Assembly: GCA_001917175.1 (NCBI GenBank) | Contig: MNTV01000029.1 | Span: forward strand, 1 to 22,275 | DNA: 22,275 bases | DNA from: Azospirillum sp. 51_20 | GTDB lineage: Bacteria; Pseudomonadota; Alphaproteobacteria; RF32; CAG-239 | Reading direction: 5' to 3' | In this document: positions 8,001 through 15,087 of the stretch, piece after piece | How positions within the stretch are numbered: the stretch's first letter is position 1 | Layout of the letters: every line of letters starts with the position of its first letter | Notes under the pieces: generated by a model | Told to the model about the DNA's origin: nothing | What the model saw: only the letters and a program-made list of their open reading frames with translations | Database searches by the model: none | Program-made: the position numbers and the translations under genes

Positions 8001-8029
8001 TTGACAGTTTTAGACAAATAAAATATATT
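8001..8029 (+). promoter_or_regulatory. Sigma70-type promoter of the lipoprotein gene
   Basis: TTGACA (8001-8006), 17 nt, TATATT (8024-8029): a near-perfect promoter pointing right. Transcription would start near 8036, about 45 nt before the lipoprotein ATG. The 8037-8080 leader has no clear ribosome site. Confidence 0.7.
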
Positions 8030-8080
8030 TTGTCACGTATTTGATTTTTAACTTTTATTAACTCCTAAATTTTTTCACTT

Positions 8081-8791
8081 ATGAAAAAGCTCGTATTCGC
8101 ATGTCTCGCCTGCCTGCTGGCAGTGAGCTGCAACAGGTTCAAATCCGTTGAAACGCCGATTGCCGGAACGAAAAACCTCGTAACCTACACGGCCGAAAAC
8201 ACTTCTCTGGTAGGGATCAAAGCCGCCGGTGCCGAAACCACGCTGACCGCTCCGCTCTACGTTAAGGCTGAAGCCAAATACGGTTATCTGGTCGCACAGC
8301 TCGGACGACAAAAAGCCGACGACCCGGTCAAATGGGCTCTGCTCGACACGGAAGGACAATCGGTAACCGGTCAGACTTACGACAGGGTTTCGTACGCTCC
8401 GGCTTATTTCATGCTTGAAAACGCCGCCGGCAAATACTACCTGAAAAACGGCGAAAAATCGGCCTTCGGTCCTTATCAGGACTTCTACCTGCACGGTGAG
8501 CGCGTCTTCTTCGCCAAGGACGGGAAATGGGGCATCGGCCCGCTTTCCGCCGAATGGGAAAAGATTATCGTACTTGAACAGGCCGACGGCAAAGATTTCC
8601 GCTACGTCGCCAAAGTGCCCGGCAAAAAGCAATGGAAGATCCACGATTCGAGCGGCAAGTTCCTGAAGAACACAACCGCCGCCAAAGTGGCGCAGATGGA
8701 AAAGAACGCGAAAGCGAAAAAGTACGCCGACAAAAAATGGGGCAACGAAAGCACTTACGGTCTCACTGTTGCCAACGTGAAAGCGTATTGA
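8081..8791 (+). CDS. WG-repeat-like lipoprotein
   Basis: A 236-aa probable lipoprotein. Residues 1-16 are a short signal peptide (MKKLVFACLACLLAVS) ending at Cys17, which would be lipidated; Asn follows. The rest has recurring short units with aromatic-Gly or Lys-Trp cores (AKYGYLVAQL, PVKWALLDTEGQ, GKYYLKNGE, DGKWGIGPLS), reminiscent of WG beta-repeat proteins, and a Lys/Ala-rich tail. The function is unknown. No Shine-Dalgarno is visible before the ATG, unlike its neighbours, and the signal peptide resembles Bacteroidetes-type lipoproteins, so lateral transfer is possible. The gene stands alone between its own consensus promoter and a strong terminator. The coding call is secure; the repeat family is tentative. 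Confidence 0.8.
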   Translation: MKKLVFACLACLLAVSCNRFKSVETPIAGTKNLVTYTAENTSLVGIKAAGAETTLTAPLYVKAEAKYGYLVAQLGRQKADDPVKWALLDTEGQSVTGQTYDRVSYAPAYFMLENAAGKYYLKNGEKSAFGPYQDFYLHGERVFFAKDGKWGIGPLSAEWEKIIVLEQADGKDFRYVAKVPGKKQWKIHDSSGKFLKNTTAAKVAQMEKNAKAKKYADKKWGNESTYGLTVANVKAY

Positions 8792-8809
8792 CGCTCTTGT
8801 CACTCTCTG

Positions 8810-8846
8810 AAAAAGGAGCCGGTCTTCATGACCCGCTCCTTTTTTT
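8810..8846. terminator. Bidirectional terminator between convergent genes
   Basis: A strong hairpin: AAAAAGGAGC (8810-8819) pairs with GCTCCTTTTT, with an inner GGTC/GACC pairing and a TTCAT loop, followed by extra T to 8846. It sits between the lipoprotein gene and the convergent aldo/keto reductase gene and can serve both. Confidence 0.9.
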
Positions 8847-8857
8847 CGGCCGCCGCC

Positions 8858-9772
8858 TCAGGCAAAAATTTCTGCCGGCACATAGCCGCCGAAAGCAAAT
8901 TTTTCGCCGGTCACATAACGCAGATCTTTATTCATGCCGTCCAGCAATTCCATATCCGCCCGGTCCAGCTCAATGCCGAGCGCGGTAAAGTTTTCCTTCA
9001 GACGCTCGACATGCGTGCTCTTGGGGATCACCACGACGCCGCGGTTGATCTGCCAGGCCAGCACCAGCTGCGCCGGTGTCACTTTCAGCCGCGCCGCCGC
9101 CTCGGCGATCCGCGGATCGGCCAAAAGTTCGCCGTGGCCGGAACCGAGCGGTGAATAGGCGGTAACCGCAATCATATTTTTGCGGCAAAAGTCAATCAGT
9201 TCGTTCTGCGGCAGGTAAGGATGCGATTCGATCTGCAAAACCGCCGGCATTTCTTCCGCCTTTTCCAGAAGCGCGGAAATTCTTTTTTCCCCGCAGTTGG
9301 AAAGACCGATCGCCAGCGCTTTGCCCTGCCGCCTGGCCTTTTCCATTTCCGCCCAGGTCAGTTCAAGCGGCAGTTCCGAAGGGGCAATCATGTCCGCGCC
9401 GCTTTCCGGCAGCCCGGTGCCCTTCTTCTGCGCTACCGGCCAGTGAACCAGATAAAGGTCAAGATAATCCAGTTTAAGGTCTTGCAGCGTCTTTTCAAGC
9501 GCCGGCAAAACGTCTTCCGGCGCATGGCTGTCGTTCCACAGTTTGGAAGTGACAAACAACTCCTCCCGTCTGATGTCGCCTTCGTTGACCGCATCGGCAA
9601 CCGCCTGGCCGATCTCGTCCTGATTGCCGTAAATTTCCGCGCAGTCAATATGGGTATAGCCGATCTTTATCGCCCAGCGAACCGCCTGATAAACTTCCCC
9701 CGGCGCGGCCTTCCAGGTTCCGAGTCCCATCACCGGCATTTTCCGGTCATTGTTCAGCGTCACATATTTCAT
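8858..9772 (-). CDS. Aldo/keto reductase
   Basis: NADPH-dependent reduction of an aldehyde or ketone, in the cytoplasm. The 304-aa protein has the full catalytic tetrad in its usual setting: Asp43 and Tyr48 (HIDCAEIYGN), Lys77 (VTSKLW) and His110 (LVHWP). The C-terminal cofactor segment is IPKSTHVERLKEN. The open frame reaches 9805, but the ATG at 9772 has an AGGAG site 6 nt upstream and gives the normal family start (MKYVTLNNDRKMPVMGLGTW). It is a single gene; its substrate cannot be told. The stop is close to the shared terminator at 8810-8846. Confidence 0.93.
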   Translation of the reverse strand: MKYVTLNNDRKMPVMGLGTWKAAPGEVYQAVRWAIKIGYTHIDCAEIYGNQDEIGQAVADAVNEGDIRREELFVTSKLWNDSHAPEDVLPALEKTLQDLKLDYLDLYLVHWPVAQKKGTGLPESGADMIAPSELPLELTWAEMEKARRQGKALAIGLSNCGEKRISALLEKAEEMPAVLQIESHPYLPQNELIDFCRKNMIAVTAYSPLGSGHGELLADPRIAEAAARLKVTPAQLVLAWQINRGVVVIPKSTHVERLKENFTALGIELDRADMELLDGMNKDLRYVTGEKFAFGGYVPAEIFA

Positions 9773-9828
9773 CTCGTTCTCCTTCGTAAAACATCCGTTA
9801 ACCAATTTTAAATATTAGTGATATATAC

Positions 9829-9857
9829 TTGACAAATTGATAGTTGAAACATCATAT
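9829..9857 (+). promoter_or_regulatory. Possible promoter of the outer-membrane protein gene
   Basis: A clear -35 box TTGACA (9829-9834) is followed 17 nt later by a poor -10 (TCATAT, 9852-9857; the overlapping CATATG is no better). The leader to the ATG at 9926 is long (about 60 nt) and AT-rich. Confidence 0.35.
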
Positions 9858-9925
9858 GCATCAACAAAACATAATTATTATTCAATAAAATTAAACTTAA
9901 TAAAGACTAAAAGGACTAAAAGATT

Positions 9926-10474
9926 ATGAAAAAAACTTTGTTAATGGCCGGGGTTGCCTGCATGTTTGCCGCCAATGCCAACGCCGAAATCAGACCCTAT
10001 GCCGGTTTGGACTTCAACTATTCCACTTTCGACTACGCCTATGACATCGAAAATGCCATTGAAGACGATTATCAGTCGGTCAGCTTCGTCGCCGGCGCAA
10101 AATTCCACAGAAACTTCGGAGCCGAAGTTTTCTATCAGCACTCCGGCAAAGAGAAAAACACCTATGACGAAGACAAGTATACCACTGCTTTCCAGGCTTA
10201 CGGCGTAGATTTCCTCGGTTTCCTGCCGCTCGGCTGCGACGGAGAAGTTGAACTGATTGCCGGTGCCGGTATCGGTGAATACGAAATGAAAGTCAAAATG
10301 GTCGGCGCCGGTTCCGACAAGGAAGAAACTTTGGGTTACCGCTTAAATGTCGGCGCTCAGTACAACATTGACGAAAACTGGTCCGTTCGCGGCATGTATC
10401 ACCATGTTTACACTCAGAAGTCTTTCATCGACGCGATCGACGAATTTTCTCTCGGCGTAAGATACAATTTCTAA
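9926..10474 (+). CDS. Small outer-membrane beta-barrel protein
   Basis: A 182-aa protein with a clean Sec signal peptide, likely cut after residue 20 (ANANA then E). The mature part alternates polar and aromatic residues in short strands (RPYAGLDFNYS, VSFVAGAKFHRNFGAEVFYQH, LIAGAGIGEYEMKV, YRLNVGAQYN, WSVRGMYHHVY) and ends FSLGVRYNF with a terminal Phe, the usual sorting signal for barrel insertion. This fits an eight-stranded OmpA/Opa-like barrel. Its role could be adhesion or envelope stability; nothing specific can be said. It is monocistronic, with a terminator 25 nt downstream. The ribosome site is weak (AAAGGA about 11 nt upstream). Confidence 0.85.
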   Translation: MKKTLLMAGVACMFAANANAEIRPYAGLDFNYSTFDYAYDIENAIEDDYQSVSFVAGAKFHRNFGAEVFYQHSGKEKNTYDEDKYTTAFQAYGVDFLGFLPLGCDGEVELIAGAGIGEYEMKVKMVGAGSDKEETLGYRLNVGAQYNIDENWSVRGMYHHVYTQKSFIDAIDEFSLGVRYNF

Positions 10475-10498
10475 CCAGGAAACGCTTATTCCGTCTTC

Positions 10499-10531
10499 AA
10501 AAGGCTGCCGCAGACAAACGGCGGCCTTTTT
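10499..10531 (+). terminator. Terminator of the beta-barrel protein gene
   Basis: A 12-bp hairpin with one G-T wobble (AAAAGGCTGCCG 10499-10510 with CGGCGGCCTTTT 10519-10530) and a T tract end the preceding gene. Confidence 0.85.
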
Positions 10532-10579
10532 CCGTGCCGCCCCTCTTTCCGCAAACCATCGGCAAACGTCCGTTTGTTC

Positions 10580-10607
10580 TTGTCTTTTTCGCGTTTTGAT
10601 TTATTCT
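10580..10607 (+). promoter_or_regulatory. Possible promoter of the beta-helix protein gene
   Basis: TTGTCT (10580-10585), 16 nt, TATTCT (10602-10607) in the short gap before the secreted protein gene. It is the best pair in the gap but only moderately close to consensus. Confidence 0.4.
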
Positions 10608-10641
10608 TGAAAAAGACATAACCCGTATCAGGATCTGACCA

Positions 10642-12822
10642 ATGTTTCGTTTACCCGTTTTCGGCATCTTGCTGACAGCCGTTTTGCTCTCGCTGCCCGG
10701 ACCGGCCGGCGCAAGCTTCGCCGTCACGGAATACGCGCCCGTACTCAGCCGCCTTTATAAAGACAAACAGAGTCCTCTGGCCTCTTCTTACCGGATCAGT
10801 TTTGACAAAAGCAAAAGCTCCGCCCCCTGTCTGACCGCATATACGCTGACCGGCACCGCCGCGGAACTCATTCGCTACGACTGCACCCGCCTCCCGGCAG
10901 ACAACATTTTCAGCCGTTCGCGCAGCGAAAACGACGGAAGCCTAAAAGAGCTTGCCGCCGTCTTCAACGGCCTGCGGCACAATAACGACGACAAACCGGG
11001 CATTGCCCTGGTCAACGACGGAACGATCGACAAAATTTACGCCGACTTCATCAACAACGCCTCCGGCACGGCTTTCGGACAAAGCGTCTTTTATAACCGG
11101 GGATTCGTCAAAGAACTTAACGGCGACTTCGTCGGCAGCCGCCTCAACAATCGCAATCCCGAACGGCCGCTCGCCGCCGGTGCCGCCGTGGTCAACGCCG
11201 CCGCCGGCAGCATTTCCCTGGTCAATGTCAACGTAACAGACAACCGCCTGAACAATCCGGGCGGCACCGAAAATTCCATATGGCTCAATGCCGGCAGCGT
11301 TTCCCGCATGAACGCCGTTTTTGCCGGCAACCGGGTCAGAGGCGATTTCGGCAGCAGCGCGGTCCTGCTCAACACCGGCAGCCTGACGTCGGTCAAAGGC
11401 ATATTTTCCGCCAACTCGGTAAACGGAGAAAAGGCCGCGGCAGGCGGTGCCGTATTGAACGAAGGGCGTATCGACCTGATTGAAGCCGATTTTGTTGACA
11501 ACCGGCTGCAAACCGCATCTGCGGACACCGGCGGCGCCGCCGTCCGCATTCCCCGGCAGGGAAAACTCTTTACCATCCGCAACGCAAATTTCATCGCCAA
11601 CACCGCGGCCTCGGATTCCGGACGCGTCCTCGGCGGCGCCCTCAGCGTTTCCGGTACCGTCGACGGGCTGATAACCAACCCCGTCTTCATCGGCAACGGC
11701 GCCCGCGGCAGATCGGCAGACTCCGCTTTCGGAGGCGCCGTTTATACCGAAAAACCGCTCACTTTCAGCATTGACGGAAAGCAAAACGCCGTTTTCAGCG
11801 GCAACTATACCGACAACGCCGGCATCTCCGACCCGAACGCCTTTTACATCGACAAAACATCCGTTGTTTTCTCCGTCCGCGGCAACGGCATCTACATTTT
11901 TGACGACAATATCCGCGGCAGCGGTTATGCCCTGTTCTTCAACGGCGGCGGCAGCGGCATATTCCGGCTTAACAACACCGTATACAACGCTTCAAAAATC
12001 ATCGTCAGGGAAGGCGTTTTGCAACTGCGGCAAGGCCCTTACGGCCGCGGCGGATTTTCCGCGGCTGCCGGCCTCAGCCTCACCGCCGCCCGTCTGGACA
12101 TGCACAACGGATACCGGGACCGGGCGTCGTTTGAGCACCTGCTCTGCCAAAACTGCGAAGCCGACATCGACGTCAACATTGAAAACATGAGCGCCGACAG
12201 CTTTGAAATCGGCAGCTCCCTGACCGGCAGAGTCGCACTCAGCCTGCACGTCAGCGCCGACGACGACATCCGCGGCCGGCAGCCGCTTGTCTTCGCCTCT
12301 TCCGGCAGTTTTGCCGCCAACCGCGAAAGCTTCAAAGTCAAAAAGGTTTACGGCAGCCCTTATATGTTTGACATTCTTTACAAAGAAGAAGACGGCGGCC
12401 TCAAAAAAAGCTGGTCGCTGGTCATGAACGACACTCCCAACCCGGACTACCGGCCGGCGGCCGACACTCCGGCGGAAAGTACCCCCGACCCCGAAACGGC
12501 AAAAGATACGGCGCCGGAGAAAGAAAAAACGGACATGCCTCCGGCAGCGGAAAAATCTGTTTCACAGACGATGCCCGACTGCCGCGGCAACCCCGGCTGC
12601 CTGTTTTTCAAAGCGCTCAATCGGGCAACTTCGGTCATCTACCTGATTATTGCCGGCACTCACAAAATAACCGACACAACGCTGACGGCAATCGAAAACG
12701 CCCTCTGCGGCTTTATGGTCCGGTTAAACAAAGCCGTCAGCTTTTTCGCTCCGGAAGCAGAACCGGCCGGGGAAACCCCGGCCGGACCAAAAGCTGCGAA
12801 AACAACGGAACCCTCGGTCTAA
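10642..12822 (+). CDS. Secreted beta-helix-type repeat protein
   Basis: A 726-aa exported protein that I cannot name. The signal peptide likely ends after residue 24 (GPAGA then S). From about 100 to 430 there are degenerate units of 35-45 residues of the form 'xGSVSRMNAVFAGNRV...GGAVLNEGRIDLIEADFVDNRL', with regular N/D turns, as in right-handed parallel beta-helix passenger domains of autotransporter or polymorphic outer-membrane proteins. About 600-640 is a Pro/Glu/Lys-rich linker, then two Cys (DCRGNPGC) and a hydrophobic stretch (ATSVIYLIIAG). There is no C-terminal autotransporter barrel and no terminal Phe, so surface anchoring, if any, is by another route. A RBS-like AGGA lies 8 nt upstream. 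The stop overlaps the stop of the convergent kinase gene. Confidence 0.8.
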   Translation: MFRLPVFGILLTAVLLSLPGPAGASFAVTEYAPVLSRLYKDKQSPLASSYRISFDKSKSSAPCLTAYTLTGTAAELIRYDCTRLPADNIFSRSRSENDGSLKELAAVFNGLRHNNDDKPGIALVNDGTIDKIYADFINNASGTAFGQSVFYNRGFVKELNGDFVGSRLNNRNPERPLAAGAAVVNAAAGSISLVNVNVTDNRLNNPGGTENSIWLNAGSVSRMNAVFAGNRVRGDFGSSAVLLNTGSLTSVKGIFSANSVNGEKAAAGGAVLNEGRIDLIEADFVDNRLQTASADTGGAAVRIPRQGKLFTIRNANFIANTAASDSGRVLGGALSVSGTVDGLITNPVFIGNGARGRSADSAFGGAVYTEKPLTFSIDGKQNAVFSGNYTDNAGISDPNAFYIDKTSVVFSVRGNGIYIFDDNIRGSGYALFFNGGGSGIFRLNNTVYNASKIIVREGVLQLRQGPYGRGGFSAAAGLSLTAARLDMHNGYRDRASFEHLLCQNCEADIDVNIENMSADSFEIGSSLTGRVALSLHVSADDDIRGRQPLVFASSGSFAANRESFKVKKVYGSPYMFDILYKEEDGGLKKSWSLVMNDTPNPDYRPAADTPAESTPDPETAKDTAPEKEKTDMPPAAEKSVSQTMPDCRGNPGCLFFKALNRATSVIYLIIAGTHKITDTTLTAIENALCGFMVRLNKAVSFFAPEAEPAGETPAGPKAAKTTEPSV
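12763..12785. repeat. Perfect GC-rich dyad near the end of the beta-helix gene
   Basis: A 10-bp perfect inverted repeat, CCGGCCGGGG with a 3-nt AAA loop, inside the last codons (the Pro-Ala-Gly-rich tail). It has no T tract. It may stall or protect the transcript, or simply reflect GC-rich codons. Confidence 0.4.
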
Positions 12823-12833
12823 ACAGCTTTTTT
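12789..12833 (+). terminator. Possible terminator at convergent gene ends
   Basis: AAAAGCTG (12789-12796) pairs with CAGCTTTT (12824-12831) around a 27-nt loop and runs into T. It overlaps the ends of both convergent genes. The long loop makes it a weak candidate. Confidence 0.3.
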
Positions 12834-13712
12834 CTCCAGCTTTTGCACACATAACAACGCCGCACCGATCAAACCGGCGTCATTTTCAAAAGAAGCCTCT
12901 TTCAGCTTAAACGGCGTAGTCACGATCATTCTGTTGGCCTCATCGTTCAACCGTTTATAGTCTATAAAATGCGCCATGGAACCGCCGAGCAGAATAACCT
13001 CGGGATCAAAAATGTCGGCAAAAATCACGATTCCGTTTTTAACCATCTCCTGCCAATTATGAAAAGCCGTAACCGCCGGCAGGGCATTTTGCTTCAGCCC
13101 CTCAATCACCGTATGACTGGTGGCGTTGTCGTCTTTGTAGGCGGCTTTGGCTTCCAGACTGAGCGCCTTGCCGGACATGTAAATCTCCAAACAATCGTAG
13201 CGTCCGCATCCGCACAGACGGTTATTGTCATAACGCACCGGAAAATGAACTTCACCGGCCGCGCCCGATTTGCCGACCAACAACCGGCCGTCGGCAATGA
13301 TGCCGACCCCGACGCCGGTGCCGAGGGTCAACAAAATTACGTTGTCATGCCCCTTGGCGTTGCCGAGAACATGCTCCGCCCATACGGCCGAATTAGCATC
13401 GTTTTCCACCACCACCGGCTTGGCCGAAAGCGCTTTGAAATCCGTATCCATATACCCTTCGGGCATGTTGCCGACCGAACCGGTAATCCGGGAATTGGTC
13501 CGGTCAACCGTCCCCGCGGTAGAAACCGCCACCGCATCAATCTGATCTTCAAACTGGGCAATAATGGTCTTCAGCAGCTTCGCCGCCGCGCCCGGCGCCG
13601 CCGGCGTCGGATGACGAATAACCTCGTTCAGTATTTTACCGTTTCTGTCAACCGTCGCATAAGCAATTTTGGTCCCCCCGATGTCAAAAGCCAGAACTTT
13701 GTTGATCTTCAT
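12819..13712 (-). CDS. ROK family sugar kinase
   Basis: Phosphorylates a hexose or amino sugar with ATP, in the cytoplasm. The 297-aa protein has the phosphate-binding AFDIGGTK (8-15), the ENDAN motif with catalytic Asp105, LTLGTGVGVGI (128-138), GEVH (153-156) and the ROK zinc site CGCGRYDCLE with Cys167, Cys169 and Cys174. The family usually has Gly where this one has Asp173. There is no DNA-binding domain at the N-terminus, so it is a kinase rather than a repressor of the family. Glucose or N-acetyl-hexosamine are the likely substrates, but the sequence does not decide. It follows the small membrane protein gene by 14 nt, with a GAGGGAG site, so the two form an operon. Confidence 0.93.
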   Translation of the reverse strand: MKINKVLAFDIGGTKIAYATVDRNGKILNEVIRHPTPAAPGAAAKLLKTIIAQFEDQIDAVAVSTAGTVDRTNSRITGSVGNMPEGYMDTDFKALSAKPVVVENDANSAVWAEHVLGNAKGHDNVILLTLGTGVGVGIIADGRLLVGKSGAAGEVHFPVRYDNNRLCGCGRYDCLEIYMSGKALSLEAKAAYKDDNATSHTVIEGLKQNALPAVTAFHNWQEMVKNGIVIFADIFDPEVILLGGSMAHFIDYKRLNDEANRMIVTTPFKLKEASFENDAGLIGAALLCVQKLEKKAV

Positions 13713-13726
13713 TGCCTTAACTCCCT

Positions 13727-13978
13727 CTAATGTTTGTTATCGTCAATAATTTCATATTCCGCGTCAATGATCTCACCCCTCGGATGTTGCCTTTCGCGCC
13801 CGGCATTCCGTTCAAACATCAGCTTTACCGCTTTGCGCTGTTTGTAGCGGATCCATAAAAAACCGGCCAAAACCACGAAAAACAAAATCGGAACAATGAT
13901 CGAGGCGACATATAAAAAAACCGTAAATGCCAACCCGGCAAACATAAACATAAAAATCCAAGACAGTATCTTCTGCAT
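13727..13978 (-). CDS. Small membrane protein
   Basis: An 83-aa protein that I do not recognise. Two nearly continuous hydrophobic stretches (about 5-22 and 24-43) are followed by a basic segment (RYKQRKAVK) and an acidic tail (GEIIDAEYEIIDD), so it is probably an inner-membrane hairpin with the C-terminus in the cytoplasm. An AAGAGGA ribosome site lies upstream and a consensus promoter about 30 nt before the start. It is the first gene of the pair with the ROK kinase; a functional link is not shown. Confidence 0.75.
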   Translation of the reverse strand: MQKILSWIFMFMFAGLAFTVFLYVASIIVPILFFVVLAGFLWIRYKQRKAVKLMFERNAGRERQHPRGEIIDAEYEIIDDNKH

Positions 13979-14007
13979 TTAGTTTAATCCTCTTCTTCTC
14001 ATCAGTA

Positions 14008-14036
14008 AATATAGTTTTTTTTCACTCCGATGGCAA
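14008..14036 (-). promoter_or_regulatory. Sigma70-type promoter of the small membrane protein/ROK operon
   Basis: On the minus strand TTGCCA (14036-14031), 17 nt, TATATT (14013-14008). Transcription would start near 14001, about 20 nt before the ATG at 13978. Confidence 0.65.
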
Positions 14037-14067
14037 CCTAAAATGAAAAATTAACGATAAAAAACCG

Positions 14068-14745
14068 CCGTTGCCCGCTCTCCGACCGCTTCTCACATTA
14101 CCCCGCCGATTACGGCCCTCTTTCATTCGGCACTTTTCCCCCCATACCCGACACAGCTTTCCTTAATGCCGACAACACTGTTTTACGAACTTTTCTTCCC
14201 CCTGCCGACATTGCCCCTTTTCCCACCTTCTCCCGCCGTCTTCTCTGCCCCCTGCTCAGTTCAACTCCCCTGTCGCAGCCAGCGCCCGCACCAACCCGCC
14301 GTCTTTCCCGCGTCCCTGCCCCGGCCGACGCGGCTTCCCTTAACTCCGTAATGCCACCGTTGCCCGCTCCGACCGCTTCTCACATTACCCCGCCGGTTAC
14401 GGCCTTCTTTCATTCGGCACTTTTCCCCCCATACCCGACACAGCTTTCCTTAATGCCGACAACACTGTTTTACGAACTTTTCTTCCTCCTGCCGACATTG
14501 CCCCTTTTCCCACCTTCTCCCGCCGTCTTCTCTTCTCCCCTGCTCAGTTCAACTTCCCCGTCGCAGCCAGCGCCCGCACCAACCCGCCGTCTTTCCCGCG
14601 TCCCTGCCCCGGCCGACACGGCTTCCCTTAACTCCGTAATGCCACCGTTGCCCGCTCCGACCGCTTCTCACATTACCCCGCCAGTTACGGCCTTCTTTCA
14701 TTCGGCACTTTTCCCCCCATACCCGACGCGGCTTCCCTTAATGCC
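14068..14745. repeat. Pyrimidine-rich tandem repeat of about 288 bp
   Basis: Two full units (14068-14356, 289 bp; 14357-14644, 288 bp) and a shortened third (from 14645) follow each other directly. They differ at only about ten positions, including 1-2-nt indels. The third unit jumps from CCCATACCCGAC to a copy of the unit end, as if shortened by recombination between two similar internal stretches. The plus strand is strongly C/T-rich. Frames through it are Pro/Ser-rich, have no ribosome site, and change frame between units 1 and 2, so coding is unlikely. The remaining 14746-14966 shows nothing I can name. Confidence 0.9.
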
Positions 14746-14966
14746 GCCGTTTCTGCAATAATGCCGTTTCAAATATCAGCCGTCTTCTTCCGTCACTATC
14801 CCCTGTCTTTCTTTCCTGTTCATCAATCGCTCTGCATTCCAAACATTTCCGGCCTTCTTAATTCTTGACATTAACCTTTCTCCAATTCTGCCGGCAAAAA
14901 AAACGAAACAAAAACAAACAGATATAAAAATCAAACATTTTTTTATCAATTATTTCAAAAATATTA

Positions 14967-14995
14967 TTGCATTTATAAAAAAGATGTTTTATATT
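14967..14995 (+). promoter_or_regulatory. Promoter of tRNA-Thr
   Basis: TTGCAT (14967-14972), 17 nt, TATATT (14990-14995), ending 17 nt before the mature tRNA 5' end. Good spacing and position for a tRNA promoter. Confidence 0.65.
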
Positions 14996-15012
14996 CCCCT
15001 CAGTTCGATAAC

Positions 15013-15087
15013 GCCGCTATAGCTCAGTGGTAGAGCACACCCTTGGTAAGGGTGGGGTCGCAAGTCCGATTCTTGCTAGCGGCACCA
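15013..15087 (+). tRNA. tRNA-Thr(GGT)
   Basis: A 75-nt cloverleaf: acceptor GCCGCTA pairs with TAGCGGC; the D-arm includes AGCTCAGTGGTAGAGC; the anticodon stem CACCC/GGGTG holds loop TTGGTAA, anticodon GGT, reading ACC/ACU threonine codons; the T-arm is GCAAGTCCGATTCTTGC. The CCA end is encoded. Its 3' end is overlapped by the convergent recombinase gene and is the probable attachment site of the island. Confidence 0.95.
15060..15087. other. Candidate attachment site at tRNA-Thr 3' end
   Basis: The recombinase gene of the neighbouring island ends inside the tRNA gene, and base composition changes at this point. In tRNA-targeting elements the tRNA 3' part is the crossover region and is restored on integration. 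I found no second copy of this segment to 22275, so the other end is probably outside the window. The exact core is not determined. Confidence 0.5.

Noticed and set aside
8075..8803. 242-codon minus-strand open frame
   Set aside because: Mirrors the lipoprotein gene exactly; the plus-strand frame has the promoter, signal peptide and terminator.
10942..11784. 280-codon minus-strand open frame
   Set aside because: Shadow of the beta-helix gene repeats; Gly/Ala/Val-rich without a family.
14068..14745. CRISPR array
   Set aside because: Units are about 288 bp and directly adjacent with no short repeats and unique spacers; no cas genes nearby.
14166..14761. Pro/Ser-rich plus-strand frames in the tandem repeat
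   Set aside because: No ribosome site; the frame is not kept between units 1 and 2 (289 versus 288 bp), and composition simply follows the pyrimidine bias.
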